Assembly (NCBI GenBank): GCA_964387325.1
Contig: CAYLYE010000002.1
Coordinates: 1-64,000 of the forward strand
Length of the DNA stretch: 64,000 bases
Direction: 5' to 3'
DNA from: CAZZBK01 sp964387325
Lineage (GTDB): Bacteria > Planctomycetota > Planctomycetia > Pirellulales > PNKZ01
The translations under genes and the position numbers were made by a program. The notes beneath the pieces are model-generated. The model was given only the letters and a program-made list of their open reading frames with translations, made no database searches and had not been told where the DNA came from. Positions 1 to 9,090 of the stretch are shown here, one piece after another; position 1 is the first letter of the stretch; each line of letters begins with the position of its first letter.

Positions 1-1592
1 CGCAGTTTGCTGTAGGGAACATCCTGCACAGAGAGCCCTTGATCGATCGCCAGGGCGGCGGAGGTCGCGGCTGATTGTCCCAGGATCATGAACACGGGTT
101 CCATGCGGATCGAGCCATACGCCACATGTGAACTCGACACCGCAACCGGCACCAACAGATTGGCTGCCTCGCCGCGTTTGGGAACCAGCGAACCATAGGC
201 GATCTGGTACGGCCCACGAGTCGAGACGCCGATGTCCCCCTCGTTCTGCACATACCCCTCGGGGGTGATATAGCGCTGAATGTTGTGCGAGTCGATGCCG
301 TAAGATCCCATTCCAACACTCTCGGGCGTGGGCCGTGTCTTGATCAACTCGTGCTCGGTCATCACGAACGAACCGATCATGCGCCGCGCCTCGCGAACAT
401 AAATCTGATGCGGCCAGTGACCGTTGTCGAGAAACTCATCCTTGGGCAACCCAAAGCTGCGCATCCGAGCTTGCACGTCTTGGGGCACGCGCGGATCGTT
501 GGCGATAAAATAGAGCCAACCTTGCTGATAGTTTTTGTGCTCTTCGAGGATTTCGCGCCGCCGCTCGTACGACGCCTCGGGGTAGTCGTAATTGAAGCCG
601 ATATTGTCCGTACTCATCGGACCATGATTGTTCGTGTCGGTCTTGTGATTGGGGATCGGGTCGAACTTGTCGAACGTCTCTTTCCAGCCGGCCTGATATA
701 TGCGGACAAGCAACTCGTACTGCTTGGGGTCGTAGTTAGCTGGCTTGGGAAACGGCAGGCGATTCTCGGCCAGATTGGTCAAACACATGCGGTAGCAGTA
801 GGCCTGCACCTTGCTGTCTGCTGCGCCGTACTCGCCCGGCGGCGCGGCGCTGACGCGCGGCAGCACGCCGCTACGGGGATCGCCCGGCACGACATACGGA
901 TCAATCTTCTGCATCAGCGCGCCGAAGTGATGCCGATGATGAAGCACACCGGTCTGCACACCGGCCCATTTTTCGCCAAATGCTTTCTGCGACTCGCGGC
1001 CGACGTGATATTTGACCCCGGCCGAGGCCATAAGGTCCCCTTCATAGGTGGCGTCGATGAACATTTTGCCCGCATAAGTGCGGCCGTTGAGCATGGTGAT
1101 CGAGGTGATGCGATCCGCTTGCTTCGTGACGCCCTTAGCCCGATCGAGCCACTGGTCGCGCTCGACGGGAATTTTGTAATCGCGAACGAGGTCTTCAAAA
1201 ACCTGCTCGGCCACACGGGGCTCGAAGATCCACATGGTGCGCTGTTCGCCATCGATCGCCGGGGTCCCTTGGCCTTTATTGCCGTACTCATCGCGATTCT
1301 GCCAACGCCAAGTCTCATTGCGCTGATACGCCTGCCACACGCGATGGTAGAACTCGCGTGAGAGGCCGCCGATCACGCGCTTGTCGCCGGTATCGGTAAA
1401 GCCCAAGCCGCTGCCGGAGAGTCCGCCCAGGTGCTTGTCGGGACTGACGATGATAACCGACTTGTTCATCTTAGCGGCCTGGACGGCTGCGGTGACGGCT
1501 GCCGAGGTACCGCCATAGATAACCACGTCGTACTCAACGGCCTGAGCGGTTGATGCGATCAGAAGCACAACGAGCGAGAGCGCGAATTTCAT
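1..1592 (-). CDS. Exported FAD-dependent oxidoreductase (FAD_oxidored family), C-terminus beyond window
   Basis: Read on the minus strand from ATG at 1592, the frame stays open to the left edge, so the C-terminus is missing. The N-terminus is a signal peptide (MKFALSLVVLLIASTAQA) followed by VEYDVVIYGGTSAAVTAAVQ, a Rossmann strand with the Gly-rich loop that binds the FAD ADP moiety. A second conserved stretch, HLGGLSGSGLGFTDTG, follows near residue 55. This arrangement is typical of the FAD-dependent oxidoreductases abundant in planctomycetes, often found beside glycoside-degradation or DUF1501 genes. It probably acts outside the cytoplasm; the substrate is unknown. It is the last visible member of a minus-strand run (DUF1501, LamG-like, this gene) with gaps of 53 and 65 nt. 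The long plus-strand frame opposite it (285-1361) is a shadow. Confidence 0.85.
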   Translation of the reverse strand, partial: MKFALSLVVLLIASTAQAVEYDVVIYGGTSAAVTAAVQAAKMNKSVIIVSPDKHLGGLSGSGLGFTDTGDKRVIGGLSREFYHRVWQAYQRNETWRWQNRDEYGNKGQGTPAIDGEQRTMWIFEPRVAEQVFEDLVRDYKIPVERDQWLDRAKGVTKQADRITSITMLNGRTYAGKMFIDATYEGDLMASAGVKYHVGRESQKAFGEKWAGVQTGVLHHRHHFGALMQKIDPYVVPGDPRSGVLPRVSAAPPGEYGAADSKVQAYCYRMCLTNLAENRLPFPKPANYDPKQYELLVRIYQAGWKETFDKFDPIPNHKTDTNNHGPMSTDNIGFNYDYPEASYERRREILEEHKNYQQGWLYFIANDPRVPQDVQARMRSFGLPKDEFLDNGHWPHQIYVREARRMIGSFVMTEHELIKTRPTPESVGMGSYGIDSHNIQRYITPEGYVQNEGDIGVSTRGPYQIAYGSLVPKRGEAANLLVPVAVSSSHVAYGSIRMEPVFMILGQSAATSAALAIDQGLSVQDVPYSKL

Positions 1593-1657
1593 GAAATAGT
1601 TTTCCTGCTTGATGAGCCACTACGCAACCAGCCGATCTGGTTCAAAGTGTAACGCGA

Positions 1658-2323
1658 TCACGGCTTGAGAAAACCCACCGGATTGAGCGCGGTGGGGGTG
1701 ACGCGAATCTGCCGAATCGCCCCTTGGTACCAATGCACCTTATTGAATCGTACACCGATCGAAGTCTCGCCCTCAGCAAGAGGAGTGAGCTTAACATCAG
1801 CCGAGAGTTCCAGCTGACCATTCACATAGTGACGCATGGTCTTACCGTCGACAACAACCGCCGCATGATACCAAGGCCCCAGTGGATGGGTAAACTTCTC
1901 GGCAAACAAAGTGTGTTTCCCTTCACCCGATTGCAAATAGGTGTCGAGGAACCACTCGTTGTCCTTCGGTAAACGGGTCTCGAAGAGCAGGCGATCTTCA
2001 CTGCCTCTCGGTTGAAAGTGTAGGAATCGTTGCTCGCGTGGACCGAGAGTCGCGGGGCGAAAGACAACTTCGACCGTGAACACATGGAGCCCTGCAAGCG
2101 GATTCGTGTCGATAAACAGTGCGTCGTCTTTCCCATTGAATTCGATCGCCTTGCCACGATCGGTTTCGATCACGCGAGGCTTGCCCACGACGGTGACCGT
2201 TCGGCCACCAATCGATTCAAGATTATCAAGCCGCCAATCGGTCGTCGGTTGGGCTGCCAGCAAAGAACCAGCATGGGTAAACGCAAGCAGGAATAACAGC
2301 AGATTCTGATCGACCCTAAACAC
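1658..2323 (-). CDS. Secreted LamG/concanavalin A-like jelly-roll domain protein
   Basis: 221 residues. An N-terminal hydrophobic signal (about residues 7-23, ending SLLAAQ) precedes one LamG-like beta-sandwich. Visible family marks are the strand with AIEFNGKDDALFID, the FTVEVVFRP strand, WYHAAVVVDG and MRHYVNGQLE, which are the usual landmarks of Laminin_G_3 domains. Such modules bind carbohydrate or protein surfaces and are usually attached to enzymes; here the domain stands alone. It lies between the FAD oxidoreductase and the DUF1501 gene on the same strand, so it may be a binding partner in that module. No catalytic residues can be recognised. Confidence 0.75.
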   Translation of the reverse strand: MFRVDQNLLLFLLAFTHAGSLLAAQPTTDWRLDNLESIGGRTVTVVGKPRVIETDRGKAIEFNGKDDALFIDTNPLAGLHVFTVEVVFRPATLGPREQRFLHFQPRGSEDRLLFETRLPKDNEWFLDTYLQSGEGKHTLFAEKFTHPLGPWYHAAVVVDGKTMRHYVNGQLELSADVKLTPLAEGETSIGVRFNKVHWYQGAIRQIRVTPTALNPVGFLKP

Positions 2324-2376
2324 GGCAACCTCACGATAGAAAGATGACCGCCAGGATCGTCCTGGCTGCTGATATG

Positions 2377-3807
2377 TTACAGCAACTCAACGATCGGTTC
2401 ACCGTTTTTCAGAATCGGGAACGGGCGACCGCTCAGGTCATGGAATTCATGTTGCGTGTTGATACCGAAGCGGTGATAGATCGTCGAGAGCAAGCAGTTG
2501 CTATCCATTGCCCGGCGGATCGGCTCTTCGCCCCGCGGGTTGGTCGCACCGATGACTTGGCCCATGCGGAGCCCGCCACCCGCTAAAAGTACGCTCATGG
2601 CTCGAGGCCAATGATCGCGACCCGGTCGACCGCTGGTATCTTGATTGCGAATCGTCGGTGTGCGTCCGAACTCGCCGGAGAAAACGAACAGCACGCGACG
2701 ATCGAGGCCGCGACGGTACAGGTCGGCAATCAGGGCCGACACCGCCTGATCGAACACAGGCATGCGTTCTTCATAGGCCTTGAAGATATCGCAGTTCACC
2801 GAGTGGTCGTCCCAGGAGGTGATTCGGCCCGTCGATTCGCGGAGGGTGAATCCGGCGAGCACCTGCACGAACCGCGTTCCCGCCTCAACCAATCGTCGAG
2901 CGGTGAGCAGACTTTTCCCCCAATGCGTGTCGCCATACTCGGCACGAGTGCGAGCGTCTTCCTGGGCCAGATTGAACGCTTCGCGGGTGCGTGGGCCGGC
3001 GAGCATCTCGATAGCCCGACGTTGAAAGCCGTCGAATGTGTCGATCTCGCCGCGGCGGTCGATGTGCAGCGCAAGCTCGTTCATCGTGTCGAGCAAGCCG
3101 TAGCGCGTGCGGAGCGTGAGCACCCCATCGGGCGAGAGCGCGAAGTTCGCGCGATTGGCCTCGGTCAGATACAGCGGCACGGGCGGATAGGCTTGATTGC
3201 CTGTGCCTGATTCCGGATCGTTGCCGGGCATGAACGGCATATACGCCGGGCCAAGGTACCCTGGCCCGCCGCCGTATGACTTGCTGTTGGCGATGTAGGT
3301 CGGCACATCCGCGGCGCGCGACTCGAGCATTTTCGACACGACCGCGCCGATGTCAGGAAACTCGGCATTCTGTAAGTTGGCCGCGACCGATGGGTAACCC
3401 GTGAGCAGTCGGTGCGTGCCGCCGGAATGTTCGCCACGATTGTGTTGCAGCGAGCGGAGGATCGCGAACTTGTCAGCCATGTGCGCCAGCTTAGGTAGCC
3501 GCTCGCTGATCTCGATCCCCGGCACATTGGTCGCAATGGGTTGAAACGGACCGCGAATCGTGTCAGGGGCATCGGGCTTGAGGTCGAACGTCTCGAAGTG
3601 GCTCGGTCCGCCGTTCGCCCAAAACCAGATCACCGAGAAGTCGTCGCTCGGCTGTCGTTTGGAATCGCGAGCCCCCTCGGCGGCCAAGAGCCGAGCGGTC
3701 GTGGGATCCACTCCAGCCGCCAATGCGCCGAGACTCAAACCGCCGAGCTTCAACCAAGCTCGCCGATCGAGCGGACCAGGGCAGCGGACGGTGGGACGCG
3801 TGGACAT
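2377..3807 (-). CDS. Tat-exported DUF1501 protein (sulfatase-like fold)
   Basis: 476 residues. The N-terminus carries a twin-arginine signal (LDRRAWLKLGGLSLGALAAG). Family landmarks follow: FWANGGPSHFETFDLKPDAP near residues 67-86, HNRGEHSGGTHRLLTG, a C-terminal VFSGEFGRTP with the conserved Glu, and GRDHWPRAMSVLLAGGG. DUF1501 proteins are distantly related to the alkaline phosphatase/sulfatase superfamily and in planctomycetes usually pair with cytochrome/PSD1 genes; their reaction is not established. Here the PSD1 partner is absent and the neighbours are a LamG-like protein and an FAD oxidoreductase downstream. The start at 3807 places the RR motif at residues 15-16; no strong Shine-Dalgarno sequence is visible. 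Confidence 0.88.
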   Translation of the reverse strand: MSTRPTVRCPGPLDRRAWLKLGGLSLGALAAGVDPTTARLLAAEGARDSKRQPSDDFSVIWFWANGGPSHFETFDLKPDAPDTIRGPFQPIATNVPGIEISERLPKLAHMADKFAILRSLQHNRGEHSGGTHRLLTGYPSVAANLQNAEFPDIGAVVSKMLESRAADVPTYIANSKSYGGGPGYLGPAYMPFMPGNDPESGTGNQAYPPVPLYLTEANRANFALSPDGVLTLRTRYGLLDTMNELALHIDRRGEIDTFDGFQRRAIEMLAGPRTREAFNLAQEDARTRAEYGDTHWGKSLLTARRLVEAGTRFVQVLAGFTLRESTGRITSWDDHSVNCDIFKAYEERMPVFDQAVSALIADLYRRGLDRRVLFVFSGEFGRTPTIRNQDTSGRPGRDHWPRAMSVLLAGGGLRMGQVIGATNPRGEEPIRRAMDSNCLLSTIYHRFGINTQHEFHDLSGRPFPILKNGEPIVELL

Positions 3808-3900
3808 GGCGTGTCAATCGCGATAATGGCGGCAGTAACTTGGGTCGAATGTTCGTTATTCGACATATTGTCGAGAAGCCTGCAAAACTGGGCTTAACAC

Positions 3901-5244
3901 TTATTTCAACAACTCCACAACGAGTTGATCGAGCTGTTTCAGGCCTTGCTGCTGATCGACAGCGTAATGGCCGACGTGATAGTGGGCCACCTTGCCGTCG
4001 CGACCGATCACGACAAAGAGCGGCAGCACCGCGCCGACCTGCCGGGGGTCGCCTAGGCTGCGAATGGCGGCCCCTTCGTCCAAGAAGATCGGATAGGTCA
4101 GGTTCATGAACGACCTTAGCTTGCGGATGCCGCTCACCGCCGCGCCGCGAGTATTCTCCTGCGCTAGGCGACCGTCGACCGCCACACCCAACACCTGCAA
4201 GCCGTCAGCGTGGCGTTTGGCATGCAGGAATTCGAGATAGCCGACCTGCCCGTAGGGTTCCTTAAGCGGCTCGTCGCGATAGTCCCAAAAGTGGAGCACG
4301 GTCACTTTGCCTTTGAGCTGCTCGCTGGTGAATGGCTGCTTGTTGAGGCCGACGAGATCGAGCGTCGGTATCGGCTGGCCGACCCATTTTTGTTCGAGTG
4401 AACCGAGCGCCTCGGCCCGGCCCCCTTGAACTTCGAGATCGCGCTGAGCGGCGGCGACGACCGACTTGAGCGGTCCGCGGGTGATATTCTGCTGCAAGCC
4501 AGGGAGCGAAGCTTTCAGGACCGCGCGATGTTCGCTATCGAGTTCCTCGTTCATGCTCCGTGCCGGACGCTTGAGTCGGGATCGTAATTCAACGAGCGCC
4601 TCGAAGGCTCCACTCAATGACGCGAGATCGGCGCCGTCGAGCTTCGTGGTGCTGCCCAATCGCACCTGCATGCGGTACTCGGTCCCTTGATCCATAAACA
4701 CACGTTCGTCCCAGCCGACGAGCAGTTCAGACCCCTTGTCGAGATAGAGCGTCCGCTTGAGTCCGTAGGGAGTGCTGACCGTGATGCGCCACGTGTCGCG
4801 GTCGGCGATGCGTCGACTCCCTTCGACACGGTAGCTGGTTTGGCCTTCTTCCCAGGCAGTCCCTTGGGCGATCGGCTGCTCGACTTTCAAGACCGGTGCG
4901 ATGAGCGGCACGACCGACTTGCCGCGACCGTAGTCGTAGAGCAGCGCCGGACCTTGCGGCCCTTGTTGCTGATGATTCGCGCCCAGCACGAGCGTTCCGA
5001 ATCGCTCGCTCCAATTCCAGCCACCTTGTCCGCGCTCGTCGACGAGCCAAAACAACTCCGCACCGCGATCCGAGGCATCGCTCACCAGCAGCGTGAGGTC
5101 GAAGGTCTTGTTGGCGGGCGGGGCATTGTCTTCGGTTCGGTGGGGACCAATCTGCCCCTGATACACGAGCGTGGTGCTGGTCTCGAACGGCGCGGCTGTC
5201 AGCAGTACAGATGACAATAACCAGAGTGAGGTGAATGACAGCAT
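3901..5244 (-). CDS. Secreted thioredoxin-fold (TlpA/AhpC-TSA-like) protein lacking the CxxC motif
   Basis: The frame opens at 5469, but ATG at 5244 is chosen: it is preceded by AAAGG at good spacing and gives a signal peptide (MLSFTSLWLLSSVLLTAAP). The product is 447 residues. Residues 20-285 form a region rich in predicted beta strands with no family I recognise. Residues about 287-447 are a thioredoxin fold: WVGQPIPTLDL, KVTVLHFWDY, the VLGVAVDG strand, and a Pro before the LFVVIGRDGKV strand. At the position where TlpA proteins have WCxxC, this one has FWDYRDEP (319-326), with no cysteine. It therefore cannot act as a classical thiol-disulfide oxidoreductase and may be structural or regulatory. 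It lies 93 nt upstream of the DUF1501 gene on the same strand. Confidence 0.78.
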   Translation of the reverse strand: MLSFTSLWLLSSVLLTAAPFETSTTLVYQGQIGPHRTEDNAPPANKTFDLTLLVSDASDRGAELFWLVDERGQGGWNWSERFGTLVLGANHQQQGPQGPALLYDYGRGKSVVPLIAPVLKVEQPIAQGTAWEEGQTSYRVEGSRRIADRDTWRITVSTPYGLKRTLYLDKGSELLVGWDERVFMDQGTEYRMQVRLGSTTKLDGADLASLSGAFEALVELRSRLKRPARSMNEELDSEHRAVLKASLPGLQQNITRGPLKSVVAAAQRDLEVQGGRAEALGSLEQKWVGQPIPTLDLVGLNKQPFTSEQLKGKVTVLHFWDYRDEPLKEPYGQVGYLEFLHAKRHADGLQVLGVAVDGRLAQENTRGAAVSGIRKLRSFMNLTYPIFLDEGAAIRSLGDPRQVGAVLPLFVVIGRDGKVAHYHVGHYAVDQQQGLKQLDQLVVELLK

Positions 5245-5433
5245 GGGCGACCTTTCAGCGAACCAGGAAGGTGGGCAGGGCAGGGGGGAGCAGGAGTTGA
5301 TTTTAACCCAACCGTCTGATAATTGCGACGCGAAAGCGGCCTCGACGTGTTTTGCAACCAATTCCAAGCCGCTCGACAAGGGTCCCCGGATAGCGCTGCC
5401 CAGATACAACACCGGTTGAAGAGGCCGTCTCAT

Positions 5434-5453
5434 CCGGGGGCTCACGCCCCCGG
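5434..5453. repeat. REP-like palindrome
   Basis: Eight-base arms CCGGGGGC and GCCCCCGG flank a TCAC loop, giving a perfect GC-rich hairpin between the thioredoxin-fold gene and the kinase gene. A closely related palindrome with one G-U pair sits at 43874-43893. No T-tract follows on either strand, so a dispersed REP-type element is more likely than an intrinsic terminator. Confidence 0.6.
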
Positions 5454-5457
5454 TTCG

Positions 5458-5493
5458 GATGGCTGACACGGATCAGATGGCTGGCACGGATCA
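5458..5493. repeat. Tandem 18-bp direct repeat (two units)
   Basis: Two adjacent 18-base units, GATGGCTGACACGGATCA and GATGGCTGGCACGGATCA, differ at one position. They lie immediately beside the palindrome at 5434 and 20 nt beyond the kinase stop codon. Function is unknown; replication slippage is enough to explain them. Confidence 0.55.
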
Positions 5494-5512
5494 GGTCGAC
5501 GAGGCCCGTCGA

Positions 5513-8353
5513 CTACGGTTTATTGAGCCGAGTCGCGACCGTGCGGAGCAATTCCTCGAAGCGAGCCTTGAGGTGCGGGTCGGCTGAGAGCGACCGGAAG
5601 CCCATATGAGCATGCTTTTCGAGCCGGACGGCCGTGTTGAATCCCTTGGCCACCGCTTCGTCGAGTGTGGCGATCGCTTCGGCATTTTTGTCCTGCACAG
5701 CCTGGGCGAGCGACAACATGAACAGCTCTTCGCGATTCAAAAGCGGTTCGCTGCCGAGTCGGTCTCGAATAAGTCGGACGGCATCGCCTCCCAATCGCGC
5801 CGCCTCTTTCGGATCGGTGGCTTGCTCGATTGATGCACTAATCACCAAACTCGTGGCGAGACCGTCGATCACATTCGCGTCGGTCACTCGATGTCGCTGT
5901 TGGTCATCGCTCAGCATGCGACCGTACAGCGTGGACGCCTGCTTGACTAGGCTCCGAGCCGCACTCAGATGCTCTTGGGCCTTAGCCGGTTCGCTGACGC
6001 TGGCGAATAAATGGATCTCGGCCAGCAAGTCGAGCGTCCAGCCGTAGTCGACCCGAAAGTCCAAGACCTCGGGAAACTCCTGCACGAGCCGAGCTTGAAT
6101 CTCCTCGGCCTCTTTGAGCTTAGGGATTGTATCGGTCCATTGGCCACGGTAGCCCCGTTCGAGATAGCCAAAGTTGATTAACCCGCGTGCGTACTGAAAG
6201 CGATGTTCCGGATCGCGTGGGCTGTTGCGATACAGATTGGCGCGAAGCTGCAATGACTCGGCATATTGTTCAGCTGCGATGGCGACGTGACCTTGCGCGA
6301 GGTTCAGATCGCCCAAGTAACCCAAGCTGCGGGCTAAATCGCGATCATAAGTCAACTGGTCGGCCGCGCCGATGTTCTGTCGCAGCGCTTCACGCAGGTC
6401 CTTGCTTTGCACGAAATATTGCTTGGCCTTTTCCAAGTCGACTTCACGGGCCAAGTACACTTCGCCCAGGGCATGATAGGTCTCGGCGAGTGAGCGTTTA
6501 ATCTCGACATTCTCAGGCTGCTGCGAGACCAGTCGCGACAAAAGGGACTCGGCGTTGCTTAACTTTCGCAGCGCGGCAAGGTAGTTTTTTTGGTCAGCCA
6601 GGAGCCGTCCCTGGCTAAGATGAATCTGCGAGAGCCGTAACTGAACAGCGGCCGGCTGCTCGTAAGGATGTTCGCGCAGGTACAAATTCTCGGCCTGCGA
6701 TAGGTCATCGAGCGGGCCCGAGAGATCGGTCGAGGTCATACGTGCGACGGTGGCGCGGAGTTCGTACACTCGGGCCGTCTGGAGTCGCATGGTGCTGGCG
6801 TCTTTGAAGCGGCGCAGATAGTCGTTCGCAAACAACTCGATACGATCGGCGAAGGGGCGGAATATCGCCAGGTTGTTCATCTCGTCGTTGGCCAGCGGAC
6901 GACACAAATCCTCGAACGTGTCGAGTGCGGTCGTGAAATTCTCCTCGGCTCGGGTACGCAGTTCAGCCTCGCGGGCCGCGTGGCGCGAGGAAAGAGCGAT
7001 CCACATGCTCGCGATCGAGACGACCAACGTGGCGACGAGGGTCGTGACCGTCGCAGCGCGATGGCGGCGCGAGAGCCGCGAGACAAATTCCAACGGCGAG
7101 TCCGGAGAAGCGATCAGGGGCTCGTCGCGCATCCAGGCTTGCAGATCGGCGGCCATTTGCTTGCCGGTCGAGTAACGCCAGGCACGATTCACGTTCATCG
7201 CCTTGAGGCAAATCATTTCGAGGCCATACGGCACGGCAGAGTTCACCGCGCGAGGCGGCGCAAAGTCGCCCCGGCGAATACGCTCGCTCACATCACGGTC
7301 GCGACCGTTGAACGGGGGCTGCCCCGTAAGAATTTCGTACAAGGTCGCTCCCAGGCTGTACACGTCACTCGAGGGCGTAATAGCCTCGGCGTTCGACAGT
7401 TGCTCGGGACTGATATAGCCGTAAGTGCCGCCACGCTGGGCACTGTCGCTCCCGGAACGCGGACGCATCGTCGGCTCATTCGGGGCCTGAAAGGTCGGCG
7501 TCCGCTCGAACGTGCGGGCTAATCCCCAGTCGAGCACAAAGGTCTCACCGTACTTGCCGATCATGATGTTGGCCGGCTTGATGTCACAATGAACAATGCC
7601 CACGTCATGTGCGTAGGCCACGGTGTTGCAAGCTGACACAAGATGTTCGAGCAAGTTGCATAACCGCTGCCGCGTGGTGATCGTGTCCCCCGGCAAACTT
7701 CCGTCGTGATGAAAATCGGCGATCGCCTCACGCAATTCGCGGCCGCGGATCAACCGCATCACGTAGAACGGCCGACCGTACCAGTCTTGACCAATGGCGT
7801 AGACCGGCACGACACCCGGATGGTCCAGTCGGCTGGTGATCTCGGCCTCAAGTCGAAACTGATTGACCATCTCGATGTCGTCTACGCAGGCGTCGTTGAT
7901 AAATTTCACGACGGTATCGCGATGCAGATCGGCATCGGAGGCCTGATACAGGGTGCCGAGCCCGCCACGCTTGAAGAATCGTAATTCACCGAACCGGGCT
8001 TGGGTCGTGACCTGCTCGGTGTTTTTTTGCTGCTCGGTGTTCAACATCGGCGCCGAGGTCCAGACGGCGGAGAGTTGCGCCGTGCCCCACAGACTGTCGA
8101 GCAACTCGACGTGCAAAGGAAACCGACGACGGTACTCGTCGCGATCAATGGGTTCTTGGGCGCGGCGTCGCAGTTCCAACTCGGCCGAAAGCAGCTCGCG
8201 TAGCAGCAGTAACCTTGCCTCGGGGGCTACGGCTTCCAGGAACGACTCGATGCTCGGTCGTTCGCCATGCTTCCACGCCTGCTCGAATCGATCACAGGCA
8301 TGATCGACGATCGTCAGTACGGTCACGTCGTGTTTTGTTGGTTCGGCACTCAA
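5513..8353 (-). CDS. Membrane Ser/Thr protein kinase with C-terminal TPR-like region
   Basis: The frame is open to 8632 but would then overlap the divergent sigma gene. I propose the TTG at 8353, giving 946 residues beginning near the conserved VDHACDRFEQAW segment; the start is uncertain. Kinase landmarks in this numbering: Gly-rich loop RGGLGTLYQ (129-137), VVK Lys 150, HCDIKPANIM (catalytic Asp 257), DWG in place of DFG (275-277) and SPE in place of APE (315-317). These variants are common in planctomycete kinases. One transmembrane segment (about 433-453) follows, then helical TPR-like repeats to the C-terminus, probably outside the membrane. It is divergent from the ECF sigma gene with under 100 nt between them, which suggests the kinase controls that sigma factor. 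Confidence 0.85.
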   Translation of the reverse strand: MSAEPTKHDVTVLTIVDHACDRFEQAWKHGERPSIESFLEAVAPEARLLLLRELLSAELELRRRAQEPIDRDEYRRRFPLHVELLDSLWGTAQLSAVWTSAPMLNTEQQKNTEQVTTQARFGELRFFKRGGLGTLYQASDADLHRDTVVKFINDACVDDIEMVNQFRLEAEITSRLDHPGVVPVYAIGQDWYGRPFYVMRLIRGRELREAIADFHHDGSLPGDTITTRQRLCNLLEHLVSACNTVAYAHDVGIVHCDIKPANIMIGKYGETFVLDWGLARTFERTPTFQAPNEPTMRPRSGSDSAQRGGTYGYISPEQLSNAEAITPSSDVYSLGATLYEILTGQPPFNGRDRDVSERIRRGDFAPPRAVNSAVPYGLEMICLKAMNVNRAWRYSTGKQMAADLQAWMRDEPLIASPDSPLEFVSRLSRRHRAATVTTLVATLVVSIASMWIALSSRHAAREAELRTRAEENFTTALDTFEDLCRPLANDEMNNLAIFRPFADRIELFANDYLRRFKDASTMRLQTARVYELRATVARMTSTDLSGPLDDLSQAENLYLREHPYEQPAAVQLRLSQIHLSQGRLLADQKNYLAALRKLSNAESLLSRLVSQQPENVEIKRSLAETYHALGEVYLAREVDLEKAKQYFVQSKDLREALRQNIGAADQLTYDRDLARSLGYLGDLNLAQGHVAIAAEQYAESLQLRANLYRNSPRDPEHRFQYARGLINFGYLERGYRGQWTDTIPKLKEAEEIQARLVQEFPEVLDFRVDYGWTLDLLAEIHLFASVSEPAKAQEHLSAARSLVKQASTLYGRMLSDDQQRHRVTDANVIDGLATSLVISASIEQATDPKEAARLGGDAVRLIRDRLGSEPLLNREELFMLSLAQAVQDKNAEAIATLDEAVAKGFNTAVRLEKHAHMGFRSLSADPHLKARFEELLRTVATRLNKP

Positions 8354-8449
8354 GTTCGTGAACCCAGCTTCTGATTCCAGGGTACCGACAAAGGGGCGTC
8401 CAGAGGGTAGACTGATTGTAACCCAATATTCCGTGCGAGTGATGCCCCC

Positions 8450-9085
8450 ATGAACCGCGATGCTGACGACGTGACCGCCTGGATTCACCGCCTGCACGGT
8501 GGCGACAGCGCGGCGGCCGAAGCGCTCTGGCACGAATATTTCGATCGGCTTGTGCGCGTGGCGCGACGTAAATTCGATAGCTCGCCTCGCGGAGCAGCCG
8601 ACGAAGAGGACGCGGCCCTCAGCGCCATGCACAGCTTCTATCGTGGCATGAAGGATGGTCGCTATCGGCAGCTAGCCGATCGGGACGAGCTCTGGCGGCT
8701 ACTGGTGACAATAGTCGTGCATAAAATCTATCGCCAGCGACGCCACGATCATGCCCAAAAACGTGGCGGTGGACATGTCCGCGGCGAGAGCGTGTTCCTA
8801 CCCCTTCACGACTCAGATCAGGGAGCCCAGGGAATTGAGCAAGTGATGGGCAAGGAACCAACGCCCGAATTCGCCGCCATGATCCGCGAGAATTGTGACC
8901 AGTTGCTCCTCGCCCTGAGCGAGGAACCATTGCGGCAAGTGGCCCGATATAAGCTCGAAGGTTTTACCAACGAAGAGATTGCCGAAAAGCTCGACTGTAC
9001 CGTGCGGAGCGTGGAACGGAAACTGCACCGGATTCGTGCCGTATGGACGCCTCAGGCCGACGATGCTGACGACCAGGGGGAGTAA
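8450..9085 (+). CDS. ECF-family RNA polymerase sigma factor (planctomycete ECF type)
   Basis: 211 residues. Region 2 is seen in LWHEYFDRLVRVARRKF and DEEDAALSAMHSFYRG, and region 4 in the C-terminal helix-turn-helix, QVARYKLEGFTNEEIAEKL followed by CTVRSVERKLHRI, which contacts the -35 element. It matches the Sigma70_ECF family expanded in planctomycetes. No anti-sigma gene is adjacent; instead a Ser/Thr kinase is transcribed divergently. Established precedent (EcfP/PknT in Vibrio) shows that some ECF factors are activated by phosphorylation in region 2. The short shared intergenic region probably holds both promoters. The gene converges with the PSYG-repeat gene, with only 5 nt between stop codons. 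Confidence 0.9.
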   Translation: MNRDADDVTAWIHRLHGGDSAAAEALWHEYFDRLVRVARRKFDSSPRGAADEEDAALSAMHSFYRGMKDGRYRQLADRDELWRLLVTIVVHKIYRQRRHDHAQKRGGGHVRGESVFLPLHDSDQGAQGIEQVMGKEPTPEFAAMIRENCDQLLLALSEEPLRQVARYKLEGFTNEEIAEKLDCTVRSVERKLHRIRAVWTPQADDADDQGE

Positions 9086-9090
9086 ACCTG

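Noticed and set aside
285..1361. Plus-strand open frame of 358 codons near the left edge
   Set aside because: It is antisense to a minus-strand reading that has a signal peptide and a FAD-binding motif; the composition of the plus-strand product is not protein-like.
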